Source of the DNA: Cytophagaceae bacterium
GTDB taxonomy: Bacteria > Bacteroidota > Bacteroidia > Cytophagales > Flexibacteraceae
DNA length: 64,000 bases
NCBI GenBank assembly: GCA_027490155.1
Contig: JAIXYP010000002.1
Span: 62,001 to 126,000, forward strand
Direction: 5' to 3'
Shown here one piece after another: positions 35,651 through 45,442 of this stretch (its first letter is position 1; every line of letters starts with the position of its first letter). The position numbers and the translations under genes are program-made. Under the pieces are notes generated by a model. The model searched no databases. It was not told where the DNA came from and worked only from the letters and a program-made list of their open reading frames with translations.

Positions 35651-37402
35651 CTAATCAGTCTTACCCTGCAGGAAGCGCACCCCTGCGTCTGACAAAACAT
35701 ATTTTTGCTTCGGGCTGGTTGGTTTATCAGGTAATGTCAGCTCTAGATATCCCATAGTGATAAGGGGTACCACATGGGTGCTGAAGTTTTTGTTATAAAC
35801 GCCAAGCCCAATAGCCGTGAGCAGCTCGGCCTTTGTCTTGGGCTTGAAGGCCGCAGTTAATACATCTAGTGCCCTTTCCGAAATCAGCGTCACCCGATAT
35901 TTGGCAGCAGGCAATGTTTCAGCAGATTGCTTCTGGTCTGCCTTATTTTCAGCCACCTCCAAACCATAGAATACCCTTTTAACTTGAGCCTTCTCATTCT
36001 GACTTATCCTACCCCTAGCTGTTTCTATCTCAAGACGTTCGCTGGGGTGTGATAGACGTGCGCCATAGTATGCCCCAGGAGGTTCGGCCATATAGTTGCC
36101 AGAGGTGTCTTCCGTACCTATCGCATAAGTATTCGTTGCACGTTGCGGCATGTCAGCATATTTGATAACCTTATGTAGCCTAGTCAAAAAGTAAGTAGCC
36201 CCCTCGTCCGTTTCAAATTCTGGCTCAGGCGCGCCTGCCTCAATCATCGCTGTTCTGATCAGGTCAAGGCCAGTAGCTCTACCTTCGGTTAGTTTCAACT
36301 CCTTCAGGAAATCTCCTATCCGACGGTTGCGGTAATACCTTGACACAATGCGCTCATGACTACTAAGTACCTTGGCAGTAATCGGTGGCATTGGGCCAGG
36401 ATAGCTCAAGATCTCAATCATGTTGTGATACACATTGATTTCGATTGGTTGGCGTACCTCATAGCTTTTGTGATACACAGCATTGACAATGGCTTCCTCA
36501 AGGGCTGCCTTAGGGTAGGCAGTCCAGCGAGTTGCCTCAGGCTCTTCCGGATTTTTAAGGACGTACTCTCTACCCACCACCAAGTTGATAGCAGCCAACG
36601 CCTCCTTGATCTGTTTATGGATCGGACCAGCGAAAATGTGCTCCTGAAAGGAACGACCACCATTAGGTGACCTAAAAACGAGATCAATCTGGGCACAAGG
36701 GATTAAGTTCCTTGGCTCTTCCGAAAACATCAACAATGCTACATTCAGCGGGCGTAAAGCCTCACGAGGTCCCCTTGCCAACTGCATGTGCATACAGAGT
36801 TCCTCAAAATCCATCTTGGTGCTTTTTGAGAATAGCGAGCTTCTGCAGGCCTGCAAATACTCCCTGATCAAGCCCAAGTCAAGGTCTGCTAACGTTGCCT
36901 GATGGTTCACCCTGTCATCAAACGGTACTTTTGCTCCCTTTAGCAATAGCTGGCTTTCCTCCTGGGCCGAAATACGGACACTACTGGCATGCCGACGAAC
37001 AAAATACCCGCGGACAGCTTTTTCTCCTAACGTAACAGGAATCGAATAGGGTCTGTTTTCGCCACCGGGTACCCAAAGAACCAATACGCACTTGCCATCA
37101 ACAATCTCAGGTGAGCTGATCGGGTGATAAGCAAGGACCATCATGTTACCCAACTCAACCAATTTACGTTGAATATTGTCAACTTCCGAAGGAGGGATAC
37201 CCACAACAGGCCGTTCTGGCACACCATCAACTGCCTTGACCCCGATCAAGATATAGCCACCACCCCAATCATTGATGTCATTAGCAAACGCGTTGATGGT
37301 CCTCAGAATCTTCTCGGGATTCCATCCTTCTTTGTACTCAATCCGTTCACTTTCGTAAATCTCGTTGTTGAGTAGGCCATTAATGTCGATCGGTAGTGGC
37401 AT
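35651..37402 (-). CDS. AlbA_2 (Schlafen-like) plus HATPase-type putative regulator
   Basis: The 583-residue protein has an N-terminal AlbA_2 domain (ESERIEYKEGWNPEKILRTINAFANDINDWGGGYILIGV), found in bacterial transcriptional regulators and Schlafen-like proteins. A C-terminal HATPase_c_4 region follows (AYPKAALEEAIVNAVYHKSYE, then GRATGLDLIRTAM), and at the end a winged-helix-like segment (KTKAELLTAIGLGVYNKNFSTHVVPLITMGYLEL). Such proteins are often accessory and are sometimes found near defence loci, but none is seen here. It is monocistronic with its own promoter. Confidence 0.8.
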   Translation of the reverse strand: MPLPIDINGLLNNEIYESERIEYKEGWNPEKILRTINAFANDINDWGGGYILIGVKAVDGVPERPVVGIPPSEVDNIQRKLVELGNMMVLAYHPISSPEIVDGKCVLVLWVPGGENRPYSIPVTLGEKAVRGYFVRRHASSVRISAQEESQLLLKGAKVPFDDRVNHQATLADLDLGLIREYLQACRSSLFSKSTKMDFEELCMHMQLARGPREALRPLNVALLMFSEEPRNLIPCAQIDLVFRSPNGGRSFQEHIFAGPIHKQIKEALAAINLVVGREYVLKNPEEPEATRWTAYPKAALEEAIVNAVYHKSYEVRQPIEINVYHNMIEILSYPGPMPPITAKVLSSHERIVSRYYRNRRIGDFLKELKLTEGRATGLDLIRTAMIEAGAPEPEFETDEGATYFLTRLHKVIKYADMPQRATNTYAIGTEDTSGNYMAEPPGAYYGARLSHPSERLEIETARGRISQNEKAQVKRVFYGLEVAENKADQKQSAETLPAAKYRVTLISERALDVLTAAFKPKTKAELLTAIGLGVYNKNFSTHVVPLITMGYLELTLPDKPTSPKQKYVLSDAGVRFLQGKTD

Positions 37403-37419
37403 TGTTTCTTTCGTTTACA

Positions 37420-37452
37420 CAAAAGTACAATCACCACCAACATATTTACAAA
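37420..37452 (-). promoter_or_regulatory. Bacteroidota-type promoter of the AlbA_2 gene
   Basis: On the minus strand TTTG (37452-37449) is followed after 21 bases by TACTTTTG (37427-37420), an exact -7 box. The predicted leader before the ATG at 37402 is only about 14 nt. Confidence 0.6.
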
Positions 37453-37665
37453 CTTAACCACCATTTTTTAGCGAATTAAACTATAATAACCTGTTATTAA
37501 GTATATTAAGTTACGCAAATACCACCACTAGCTATACCACTAGCTACACCACGATCTAGGCCACTGCTACATTCCCAAATTGGCATTACCATTCCCTACC
37601 CAGCAGCCACTGACCGCAGCTGGTTAGACACTACCTTTGCAGGACTAACTCAGGAGACTTCCACC

Positions 37666-38667
37666 TTGTCAACAACTTACCAACGCTTCAGACCACTACC
37701 TGGTGGCCATCTCCAGACCATCTTACCCCACCTTTTGCGCCAAAAGGGACTACTGGAGTATAGGCGCGAACGCATCAGTCTGCCAGATGGAGATTTTTTG
37801 GATATAGATCACACCCAAGACCCGGAGGATAGTCAAAACTGGCTGAACAACGACAAGCCTCATGTACTAATTCTGCATGGGCTCGAAGGCAACAGCCACT
37901 CAGGTTACGTGATCGGCATGGCCTATCAGCTCCAGCAAGCTGGCTATGCAGTGACTGCCATCAACTACCGAGGTTGCAGTGGCGCCACTAACCGCCTGCC
38001 TAGGTTTTATCATAGTGGCGCCACCGAGGACGTTGCGGCAGTCGTGGCTCACCTATTACGATCTGGCGGCCCAGCCAAAACAGTTGCAGTTATTGGTTTC
38101 AGCCTTGGAGGAAACCAGTGCCTCAAATTTATGGGTGAGCTATCAAGCAGGTGGGTGGACCTCAGCACAAAAGTAGTAGGAGGACTCGCCTTCAGTGTGC
38201 CAATTGACCTTGGGGCTTGCAGTGCCCAGATAAGCCTACCAGAAAACCGGCTTTATGAAAATCGCTTTATCAAGGCCCTCAGTAACAAGATCAGAACCAA
38301 ACATCGCATCATGCCCGATGCTTTAGGACTAAACCCTGAACATCTGTCCAAGATTAAAATCCTGAAGGACTTTGATGACCTGTATACAGCACCACTGCAT
38401 GGCTACCCCGATGCTAACACCTACTATGCAGCCAACAGCAGCCTAGGGTTTCTTCCGACCATTACCCACCCTACTATGATCGTCCAGGCAGACAACGACC
38501 CATTCTTGTCACCTGAGATCAGATCACCATCAGTCATTGTATCTCCTAGCACCCAATTGCAGATAACCCGTGGTGGCGGGCATTGCGGCTGGCTAACGAG
38601 CAGGCCTGATGAGGGCAGCTACTATTGGTCCAATGTACTAGCTTTACGTTGGCTAAGGCAGTTCTAG
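37666..38667 (+). CDS. YheT-family alpha/beta hydrolase
   Basis: The 333-residue protein starts with FRPLPGGHLQTILPHLLR, the family's characteristic beginning, has LILHGLEGNSHSGYV (oxyanion region), the nucleophile elbow GFSLGGNQ, an acidic residue in QADNDPFLSP and the histidine in GGGHCGWL. It is predicted to be an esterase or lipase-like enzyme of unknown substrate. The start is a TTG at 37666, supported by an AGGAG at 37652-37656, nine bases upstream; no ATG fits the family N terminus. Confidence 0.85.
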   Translation: MSTTYQRFRPLPGGHLQTILPHLLRQKGLLEYRRERISLPDGDFLDIDHTQDPEDSQNWLNNDKPHVLILHGLEGNSHSGYVIGMAYQLQQAGYAVTAINYRGCSGATNRLPRFYHSGATEDVAAVVAHLLRSGGPAKTVAVIGFSLGGNQCLKFMGELSSRWVDLSTKVVGGLAFSVPIDLGACSAQISLPENRLYENRFIKALSNKIRTKHRIMPDALGLNPEHLSKIKILKDFDDLYTAPLHGYPDANTYYAANSSLGFLPTITHPTMIVQADNDPFLSPEIRSPSVIVSPSTQLQITRGGGHCGWLTSRPDEGSYYWSNVLALRWLRQF

Positions 38668-38753
38668 GACATTCTTGCTTACCAATTATTGCCAACCCAT
38701 ACTCAATCCCACATCCAAGGTGGCGGTCCTATGACCACGGGACCTCTCAGAAT

Positions 38754-39746
38754 ATGGCAAAACTATTCTTCAAACGACTTCGCGAAAACTCGACAACTGG
38801 GTTTACATCCATCAATGCCTACCAGAGCAATCGCATCTTCAAGCGCGATGGCAGCGTAAACATCGAGCGGCGTGGTTTACCTTTTTGGGAGTCGATCCAC
38901 CTATTTCATGAGCTGATTCATATGCCTTGGTGGCGGTTTAATCTGACCGTTTTCTTGACCTACCTTTCCCTTAACTTGGTATTTGCGGCACTCTATTGGA
39001 TGGTTGGCCTAGAGCACCTTGTTGGCTACATGGAAACGGACAACCTTAATGAATTCTGGGAGGCATTTTTTTTCAGCACCCAGACCATCAGCACTGTGGG
39101 ATACGGCCGTGTAAACCCAACAGGTATGGGAGCTAATATGGTTGCAGCTATCGAGAGCCTTACAGGTTTGCTAGGTTTTGCCCTTGCAACAGGTTTGCTC
39201 TACGGGCGCTTCAGTAAGCCAAGCTCCCGCCTCATGTATAGCAACCAAGCGATCCTGGCACCCTTTCAAGATGCAACGGCCCTTATGTTCCGGATCGCAA
39301 ACAAAAACAAAAGCTCCATCATCGAACCAGAGGCCGAAGTTTTAGTATCGCTAAAAGACGAAACCAACGTGCGTCGGTTTTTCAACCTAACGCTCCAGCT
39401 CAAAAAGGTATCCTACCTGACCCTTTCCTGGACAATTGTCCATCCGATTGACGAAAATAGCCCATTTAACGGTCTAACGGAAAAAGATATGGAGCAGCTA
39501 GACATCGAGGTTGTGGCGACCGTAAAAGGCTTTGATACCACTTTCGGAGCTACTGTCTACAGCAGCCATAGCTATAAGTATTACGAAATCGTCCACGGGG
39601 CCAAGTTTGTGACAGTTTTCCATCCATCGGACGACAACAGAGTCACAATCCTAGAACTCGACAAACTTCATCATTTTGAGCGTGTTGAGCTGCCTATCTT
39701 CTCCCGGATTGCGGCCCCAAAGTTGCCGCCAGGCGACTTTAGTTAG
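38754..39746 (+). CDS. Inward-rectifier-type potassium channel (KirBac-like)
   Basis: From the ATG at 38754 the 330-residue protein has TM1 (about residues 61-83), a pore helix, the K+ selectivity filter TVGYG (114-118), TM2 (about 127-150) and a C-terminal immunoglobulin-like cytoplasmic domain (from LMFRIANKNKSSIIEPEAEVLVSL). This is the layout of prokaryotic Kir channels. The frame is open from 38625, but those residues overlap the preceding gene. Its 3' end overlaps that of the convergent dacB by 8 bases. Confidence 0.88.
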   Translation: MAKLFFKRLRENSTTGFTSINAYQSNRIFKRDGSVNIERRGLPFWESIHLFHELIHMPWWRFNLTVFLTYLSLNLVFAALYWMVGLEHLVGYMETDNLNEFWEAFFFSTQTISTVGYGRVNPTGMGANMVAAIESLTGLLGFALATGLLYGRFSKPSSRLMYSNQAILAPFQDATALMFRIANKNKSSIIEPEAEVLVSLKDETNVRRFFNLTLQLKKVSYLTLSWTIVHPIDENSPFNGLTEKDMEQLDIEVVATVKGFDTTFGATVYSSHSYKYYEIVHGAKFVTVFHPSDDNRVTILELDKLHHFERVELPIFSRIAAPKLPPGDFS

Positions 39747-41217
39747 TGATCTCGGTCAGGTCTGAAAGCAACTTGGTGCTCAGACGGCGCATAGCACCAT
39801 AGGTTATTGTATACCGATTGACCATGAGTACTACCGCATAGGTTCGCTTATCCTTGCCCGTATAATACCCTACAAAGTTCTGGACCCTCGTTAATGACCC
39901 TGTCTTGACATGGAGATTCCCCGTAGCAGCTGTACCTAAACATTGGTCCTTCATTGTACCAGAGCGACCGGCAACAGCCAACGAAGCATCAAAGTCTCGG
40001 AACCATTTGCGTTTGGTTACTGCTAGTAAAAAAGTACCAAAAGCTTGCGCCGTGATGCAGTTGGCAGGGCTTAGTCCAGACCCATCCTGAACAAAGAAAT
40101 GACTCTTATCCACACCCATTGCGCCTGCAAAAGCGGTTAGTGCATCCAACCCATTTTTGATTGTGGCTGGGCTATTTTGGATTGTGGCCTCCTTGGGCAT
40201 TCCTAGTTTGAGCAGAAATGCATCCGCAAAAAGGTTGAGACTTTCTTGGTTGGTCTTGGCTACCAACTCAGACAATGGTGGACTCAAGTATGTATCCAGG
40301 ACCTTAGTTGGTTTGGCACCAACAGGTACGGGTTTATACGATCTACTCCAGACTGAGGTGGTATAAACATTTGGTTCGGTCTTCACCTGACGGTCCTCTA
40401 ACGCCCTCTGGAGCTGACTCAGGACCACCAATTCGGGTTCTGGCATAGCTGCTTTAATCACAAAGCCAGACTTGCCACCAGCGGGAATCGTCCCGTTCAG
40501 AACCCTGACTTTGTCATGGCTCAGGCCATAGACATAGGCATTGTCTCCAGACCCAGGCTTAGCATAGGTAACACTACTCCGCCAGTCCACCTCATTATAT
40601 GGCTTGGGACTAACCGACTTAAGGGTAGCTAAGTCACCCAATTGGCCGATCTTGAACTCGAGCTTGGTTGTATTGTCCTCCCAGTTGATGGCCCGAGGGC
40701 CAGCACCATAATAGTTACCCATATCGCCCCAGGTATAGCTATCAGGCAGGTTCTGTTCAAAGGCATCAAGGTCTGCAATCAGATAAGGTTTTTCTTGACT
40801 AGGATTAGCATCTGCAACCTTTTGTGCCCATCCTTTAATGATAGTGGCACCTGCAACGTCTTGGTATTCGGACCCAAGGCTAGGATCCCCGCAGCCTACA
40901 AGGGCTATGCAGTCCGGATAACGAACCAATTTGGTCGCATACCGATAGTCTGGGCCATACCGATCCAACATGGCAGCCGTCGTGAAGGCCTTGAGTGTAC
41001 TAGCAGGAGTCATCAGCAAATTGGGCCTGATTGTGGCGACAACCTCCCCTGTCTGGACATCCCACAGGCCAAAGGACCATGTAGCCGCCTGCAAACCCTC
41101 GGCCTTGGCATACTCCTTAAGCTTGGTCTGTACCGCTTGTCGATACTTCAATGACTGAGCAAAAGCCTGTCCTATCGTCATCAACGACAGACACAAAATG
41201 GTAAAAAATTTGGCCAT
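39739..41217 (-). CDS. dacB: D-alanyl-D-alanine carboxypeptidase/endopeptidase (PBP4 type)
   Basis: The 492-residue protein has a signal peptide (ending SFAQ-like at about residue 20) and the three active-site motifs of penicillin-binding proteins: SxxK in PASTLK (S73, K76), SxN in DGSGLSPAN, and KTG in HVKTGSLT. It is a periplasmic peptidoglycan hydrolase of class C PBPs. I start at the ATG at 41217; the frame extends to 41277 and would overlap the upstream gene. The preceding gene ends at 41259, so an operon with the methyltransferase and folA is likely. Confidence 0.9.
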   Translation of the reverse strand: MAKFFTILCLSLMTIGQAFAQSLKYRQAVQTKLKEYAKAEGLQAATWSFGLWDVQTGEVVATIRPNLLMTPASTLKAFTTAAMLDRYGPDYRYATKLVRYPDCIALVGCGDPSLGSEYQDVAGATIIKGWAQKVADANPSQEKPYLIADLDAFEQNLPDSYTWGDMGNYYGAGPRAINWEDNTTKLEFKIGQLGDLATLKSVSPKPYNEVDWRSSVTYAKPGSGDNAYVYGLSHDKVRVLNGTIPAGGKSGFVIKAAMPEPELVVLSQLQRALEDRQVKTEPNVYTTSVWSRSYKPVPVGAKPTKVLDTYLSPPLSELVAKTNQESLNLFADAFLLKLGMPKEATIQNSPATIKNGLDALTAFAGAMGVDKSHFFVQDGSGLSPANCITAQAFGTFLLAVTKRKWFRDFDASLAVAGRSGTMKDQCLGTAATGNLHVKTGSLTRVQNFVGYYTGKDKRTYAVVLMVNRYTITYGAMRRLSTKLLSDLTEITN

Positions 41218-41258
41218 GCAAAGGGGCTTGATAGTTAGGTCAAAGATCAGAATATAGG

Positions 41259-42560
41259 TTAGGCTATTCGCTTGCAAACAAGCGCTACCTTCTCTCGTTG
41301 ATTTAAGGATTTACTAACCTGGCAAACAAATAATTGGAGATCTCCACCCTCCTTGATGCCAAGCTGTTTGGCAACCACCTCTGACACCATCGGCAAGTTA
41401 CGGACCACAACATGAGCCTTTAGCACCTTGTCTTGTTTGACTTCAGTATGGGTCTTAATAGCCTCCTGAACGTCAGATGATGATAAACTAGTGGTCTGAG
41501 TCAGCCTAAAAACACGGCCGGGGTAATCCGCAACCAATTGGTCAGAGGTATAAAGATAAGTCTGTGGATGGACCTTGCCAAGGCCTAGGCTCTGGGCACA
41601 AGTGTCGGCCAAATGGAGCTTGTTAAGGGCTGGGCCTGGGTCATAGACGTATTGACCGAGGGCTTTTGCCAACTGGGCTGGCACCAAACTAGCTCCATTT
41701 ACCTCAAAAGACTGTATTGATTGATCAGCACCTAACTCAACTGCACGGTAGTGGGTTGAGGTGGCATCTGGGTGCTCAGGTCTAAATGCCAAAATGAGCT
41801 CCCGACAGTCGCCTTTCCAACTCAGGGCCAAAATTTCGGCAAGGGCAGGTAGACGGCGTAGGGCGGATGAGAGGTCTAGCATTGGCGAACACTTGACCAC
41901 GACAAAATGCCCCCTAGACAGAAAATAAGGTACCCACTCGTATGCATTGGGCTGACAGTCTGCTAAATCAAATAGCCGCTGTTGGGTATCAGGACGGCGG
42001 TCAGGGTCAAGGTAAATCAGGTTTACAGCATTTGTGGAAGCAATTACCGCCAGGTCCGCCTCAAAATCATAAGCATGCACCATTAGGTCAGCACCAAGTG
42101 CAATGGCATTATGTTTTGTGATCGTTGCTAATTGGCCTGAGCGCTCATAACCGATTGTTGGCTTGGTAGTTGCCCATGCCACCGCATCAGTACCCATACC
42201 CAGTGTTATGTCATAGACCGCCTCAACCTTGGCCTGTATGCCAAGATACCAGGACCATTGACTTGCCTTGTAGTTGGCCGTGGCCTCAGAGCTAGCCTGC
42301 TCTTGATTGAGATTGGGTGGAAAAAACACCTGCTGATTGGCAACCCAACTGGGTAATTTAGACCCAAGTTTTTGTCGAGCTTCAACCTGTTTAGCCAGCA
42401 AGCGGACGGGTAATTGCGGCCATTTTTTTGCAGCTAGGGCCAATTTAATTGGGTCGTCAGCCGCATGATCTACCAAGAATTTAGCCGATGTATCAGTCAA
42501 GAACAGTTCAAGATCTTGCTGGATGGATTTGTCAATATCATGGTCTGATGTACGCATCAC
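41259..42560 (-). CDS. Class I SAM methyltransferase with THUMP-like domain
   Basis: The 433-residue protein has a Rossmann-type core (YDITLGMGTDAVAWATTKPTIGYERS as motif I region, NLIYLDPDRRP as the catalytic-loop equivalent) and a C-terminal THUMP-like region (RVFRLTQTTSLSSSDVQEAIKTH). This matches a Bacteroidota family of putative RNA methyltransferases. The target is unknown. Its ATG overlaps the folA stop codon by four bases, which points to translational coupling. Confidence 0.78.
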   Translation of the reverse strand: MMRTSDHDIDKSIQQDLELFLTDTSAKFLVDHAADDPIKLALAAKKWPQLPVRLLAKQVEARQKLGSKLPSWVANQQVFFPPNLNQEQASSEATANYKASQWSWYLGIQAKVEAVYDITLGMGTDAVAWATTKPTIGYERSGQLATITKHNAIALGADLMVHAYDFEADLAVIASTNAVNLIYLDPDRRPDTQQRLFDLADCQPNAYEWVPYFLSRGHFVVVKCSPMLDLSSALRRLPALAEILALSWKGDCRELILAFRPEHPDATSTHYRAVELGADQSIQSFEVNGASLVPAQLAKALGQYVYDPGPALNKLHLADTCAQSLGLGKVHPQTYLYTSDQLVADYPGRVFRLTQTTSLSSSDVQEAIKTHTEVKQDKVLKAHVVVRNLPMVSEVVAKQLGIKEGGDLQLFVCQVSKSLNQREKVALVCKRIA

Positions 42561-43096
42561 GACATGCCTTTTAGATCACCATTAGCATGGTGCTTAGGAT
42601 GTCGCCACACCTCGAACCAGTAAGGCAAACCACTAGCCTCATCATGTGTTGGCTCTGTTGCCGTCATCAGCGACCAGCCACTCAGGTCCAAATCGAGGTA
42701 AGTATCGCCCTCTATAGGTTGGTTGATGACCGTAAGGTAAAACAAGTCTGCCATTGGCATAGCCTCTGCAAAAAGCTGAGCGCCGCCAATCACAAACACC
42801 TTATCTACACCGGAGGCCAAACCCTCTTGATTGGCTAAATCCAGAGCGATCTGCAAACTTGAAACCCAGAGTACAACCTCTGACAAATCAGCAGGGCGAG
42901 GCCCACGGCTAACAACAATATTAAGTCGTTTGGGCAGAGCTTTGCCAAGGGACTCCCAAGTACGACGCCCCATGACAACTGGGCAGCCTAGGGTCATTGC
43001 CTTAAAGTACTTGAGATCTGCCGACAGGTGCCAGGGCAGCGCATTGTCTTTGCCAATGACCCCATTAATGGCGCGGGCTACGATGAGTGCTATCAA
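42557..43096 (-). CDS. folA: Dihydrofolate reductase
   Basis: The 179-residue enzyme reduces dihydrofolate with NADPH. It shows IALIVARAINGVIGKDNALPWHLSADLKYFK, GRRTWESLGKALPKRLNIVVSR and VFVIGGAQLFAEAM. The start is TTG at 43096: homologues begin at exactly this residue (MI-LIVA), and no ATG is available. The length is slightly longer than the common 160 residues, owing to a charged C terminus. It is co-transcribed with the THUMP-like methyltransferase gene. Confidence 0.92.
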   Translation of the reverse strand: MIALIVARAINGVIGKDNALPWHLSADLKYFKAMTLGCPVVMGRRTWESLGKALPKRLNIVVSRGPRPADLSEVVLWVSSLQIALDLANQEGLASGVDKVFVIGGAQLFAEAMPMADLFYLTVINQPIEGDTYLDLDLSGWSLMTATEPTHDEASGLPYWFEVWRHPKHHANGDLKGMS

Positions 43097-43150
43097 AAGT
43101 TGGTTAATTGGTTAGTTTAAGAAGTTGACAAGGATGCCATTAAGGATAAG

Positions 43151-43918
43151 CTATATGTCGAGATCAAGCAAAACAGGACAGTGATCTGAGTGGACCGCCT
43201 CGGGCAAAATGGCAGCTCGGCGTAACTTGTCATTAAGCACATGGTTGGCAAGCAAATAATCAATGCGCCAACCAAGATTTTTGGCCCTAGCCGAAAACCT
43301 AAAGCTCCACCAAGAGTATTGACCTGGATCTTGATTAAAATGCCTAAAAGTATCCGTGAACTGATGTTGCACGATCAATTGCTCCATCCAGGCACGTTCT
43401 TCGGGCAGGAAACCACTGCTTTTAGCATTGCTCTTTGGATTGTGGATATCAATGGGTCGGTGGCAAATGTTATAGTCCCCACCTATAATGAGGTTAGGGT
43501 GTTTGTCCCGCTGGGCTAAGATCCAGGGCAGGAAATCATCCATCATCCTGTATTTAAATGCCTGACGCTCCTCACCACTACTGCCACTTGGCAGATAAAG
43601 ACTCATAACCGAAAACCCATTAAAATCAGCCCTAATGATGCGGCCTTCGTTATCATAATCTGAGATACCACAACCAATCTCGACATTGTTGGCCGGGATC
43701 TTGGACATAATTGCTACCCCACTATAGCCTTTTTTGACAGCGGGATTGAGATAACAATGGTACCCTAAGGCCTCAAAGGCCGCTACGCCCACATCTTCGG
43801 CGGCTGCCTTGAGCTCCTGCAACAGCAAAATATCTGGGTTGGCAGCCTGTAACCAGTCCAGAAATCCTTTGCTGATGGCAGACCTAATGCCGTTGACGTT
43901 GTAGGTGATGATACGCAT
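43151..43918 (-). CDS. xth: Exodeoxyribonuclease III
   Basis: The 255-residue enzyme of base-excision repair has NVNGIRSAISKGFLDWL (metal-binding asparagine), LLLQELKA (glutamate), GGDYNICHRPIDIHNP, YSWWSFRFSARAKNLGWRIDYLLAN and VHSDHCPVLLDL (catalytic aspartate-histidine). It cleaves at abasic sites and trims 3' ends. The minus-strand sequence TAAATTCG lies six bases before its ATG (43932-43925), a near-match to the -7 box. Confidence 0.93.
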   Translation of the reverse strand: MRIITYNVNGIRSAISKGFLDWLQAANPDILLLQELKAAAEDVGVAAFEALGYHCYLNPAVKKGYSGVAIMSKIPANNVEIGCGISDYDNEGRIIRADFNGFSVMSLYLPSGSSGEERQAFKYRMMDDFLPWILAQRDKHPNLIIGGDYNICHRPIDIHNPKSNAKSSGFLPEERAWMEQLIVQHQFTDTFRHFNQDPGQYSWWSFRFSARAKNLGWRIDYLLANHVLNDKLRRAAILPEAVHSDHCPVLLDLDI

Positions 43919-44005
43919 CTTGGGCGAATTTATGAGAATTGGAAGAGCGTGGGCTCAGCAGAAATGACTGAAGTAACTAGGTAATCAAAACCTACAAGGA
44001 CAGAC

Positions 44006-45442
44006 CTATTTCTTACCTCCTCGGTCAAAATAGTCGAACGAGTTATAGCCTATACAACGATCATATCGGCTGCCTATGGGGCGAAAATAGGCAATGACAT
44101 CATACAAATTTTCGGTCATTTCATAATCCCCCTCAAACTTGGCTAGATCCAGATTGGTAGCACCTGGTTTGAGGTAGCCCAATAGATAGTTGTAGTACCC
44201 TTGTTTGAGCAAGATGCGGGCCTTGTAGACCGAACGCGCAGAGTCAAACCGCATTTTGTAGCGAGGGTCTGGCCGAAAGTCCGAAAAGGCGCCAAAGACA
44301 TAAACATCGCCTGGCAGCTTGGCCTGCTGGAACTGAAAGGTAACGAACTGATAGTCTGGGACAACGGTACTATTACGAGTCTCGAAGTTTTCGACCACAA
44401 ATCGGCCGTTGATATCGATGGCTTGGTTGTAGTTACGCTCGTTCCGGATCTTGACTGGCTCCAGGACAAGCTCGGCCTTGTTGTTATCATAGCTACTGGC
44501 ATCAACCCCTAGGCCCATAAACCGCATCGAACGGGCATCAAGGGCCCGCCACTCGTTACTTCCACCAAAGATGTTCTCATTGTTGAGCAAATGGTAGTCA
44601 AGCATTTTGATCTCCTCACGGACAAAAGCAGGTTTGATGTCGTAGAGTGCATTGTCCCAACGTCCGTTTTGCCGCACGACTACTTTAAGCATTTGGTTGG
44701 GATTAAAAAGGTCAAAGTCAGGGTAGGACAACGAAAAGTCCACCTGCTGATGCGTGAAGCGATAGGCAGGGTCAAGGGCAAATTTGGGCTCTAGGGTTAG
44801 CCTTACCGCATTTTCGTACACGATAAACCGACGCGTGATCACAACATCGTCTGGGTCTTGGCTGCGATATATCTTGGCCACATAATTGCCAGAGAGTTTA
44901 ACTGCTGGCAAGGTCATGGCATATCGTGTATAGGGCACCCGGGTGCCAGACGAGAGTTCGTAGTCAGTGATTGGAAACTCATTGAACTGCTCCAGATACT
45001 CCAAGTCCTGCAAGATAGCGGGTGTCCAGTCGTAGTTGCAGGCCAGGATCTTGACATAATAGTTTCGGTACTGGCTGCCAAGCTCGTCGAAGATTAGCGT
45101 CAGTGGTTTGTTGACTTGATCGCCCAAAAAGACCACTGGCAGGTCAAGCATACTGTTCTTGTTGTTATTTGCCGGAAACAACATCACACTCCGAAAGTTG
45201 GCTTCATAAACCCTATCATCCAACACGAGGACTTTATTCCGTGCATACACTGGGGCATCTGGGTCGGCAGAAACTGTATTGGTGCTACCGTTTGGTTTGA
45301 GGGGCACGCACCCATGCAGGGCCAATATCCCGCCAAGCAAACAACAGATAAAGCCCAATAATACGCACCTCTGCTTATTTAGCTGATTGCGTTGCTTGAT
45401 GACTTGGTGATGGCTGAAATCGAGATGCTGAAAGATCTGCAT
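44006..45442 (-). CDS. Type IX secretion 'Plug' protein (DUF5103)
   Basis: The 478-residue protein matches the DUF5103 family: after a lipobox-like LHGC it shows NKVLVLDDRVYEANFRSVMLFP, YYVKILACNYDWTPAILQDLEYLEQFNEFPITDYELS and YDVIAYFRPIGSRYDRCIGY at the end. In Flavobacterium the Plug protein sits at the periplasmic opening of the SprA translocon. The hydrophobic segment at 28-45 with a following cysteine suggests a lipoprotein. It agrees with the T9SS-sorted cargo at 25966 and GldH at 62249. Confidence 0.85.
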   Translation of the reverse strand: MQIFQHLDFSHHQVIKQRNQLNKQRCVLLGFICCLLGGILALHGCVPLKPNGSTNTVSADPDAPVYARNKVLVLDDRVYEANFRSVMLFPANNNKNSMLDLPVVFLGDQVNKPLTLIFDELGSQYRNYYVKILACNYDWTPAILQDLEYLEQFNEFPITDYELSSGTRVPYTRYAMTLPAVKLSGNYVAKIYRSQDPDDVVITRRFIVYENAVRLTLEPKFALDPAYRFTHQQVDFSLSYPDFDLFNPNQMLKVVVRQNGRWDNALYDIKPAFVREEIKMLDYHLLNNENIFGGSNEWRALDARSMRFMGLGVDASSYDNNKAELVLEPVKIRNERNYNQAIDINGRFVVENFETRNSTVVPDYQFVTFQFQQAKLPGDVYVFGAFSDFRPDPRYKMRFDSARSVYKARILLKQGYYNYLLGYLKPGATNLDLAKFEGDYEMTENLYDVIAYFRPIGSRYDRCIGYNSFDYFDRGGKK

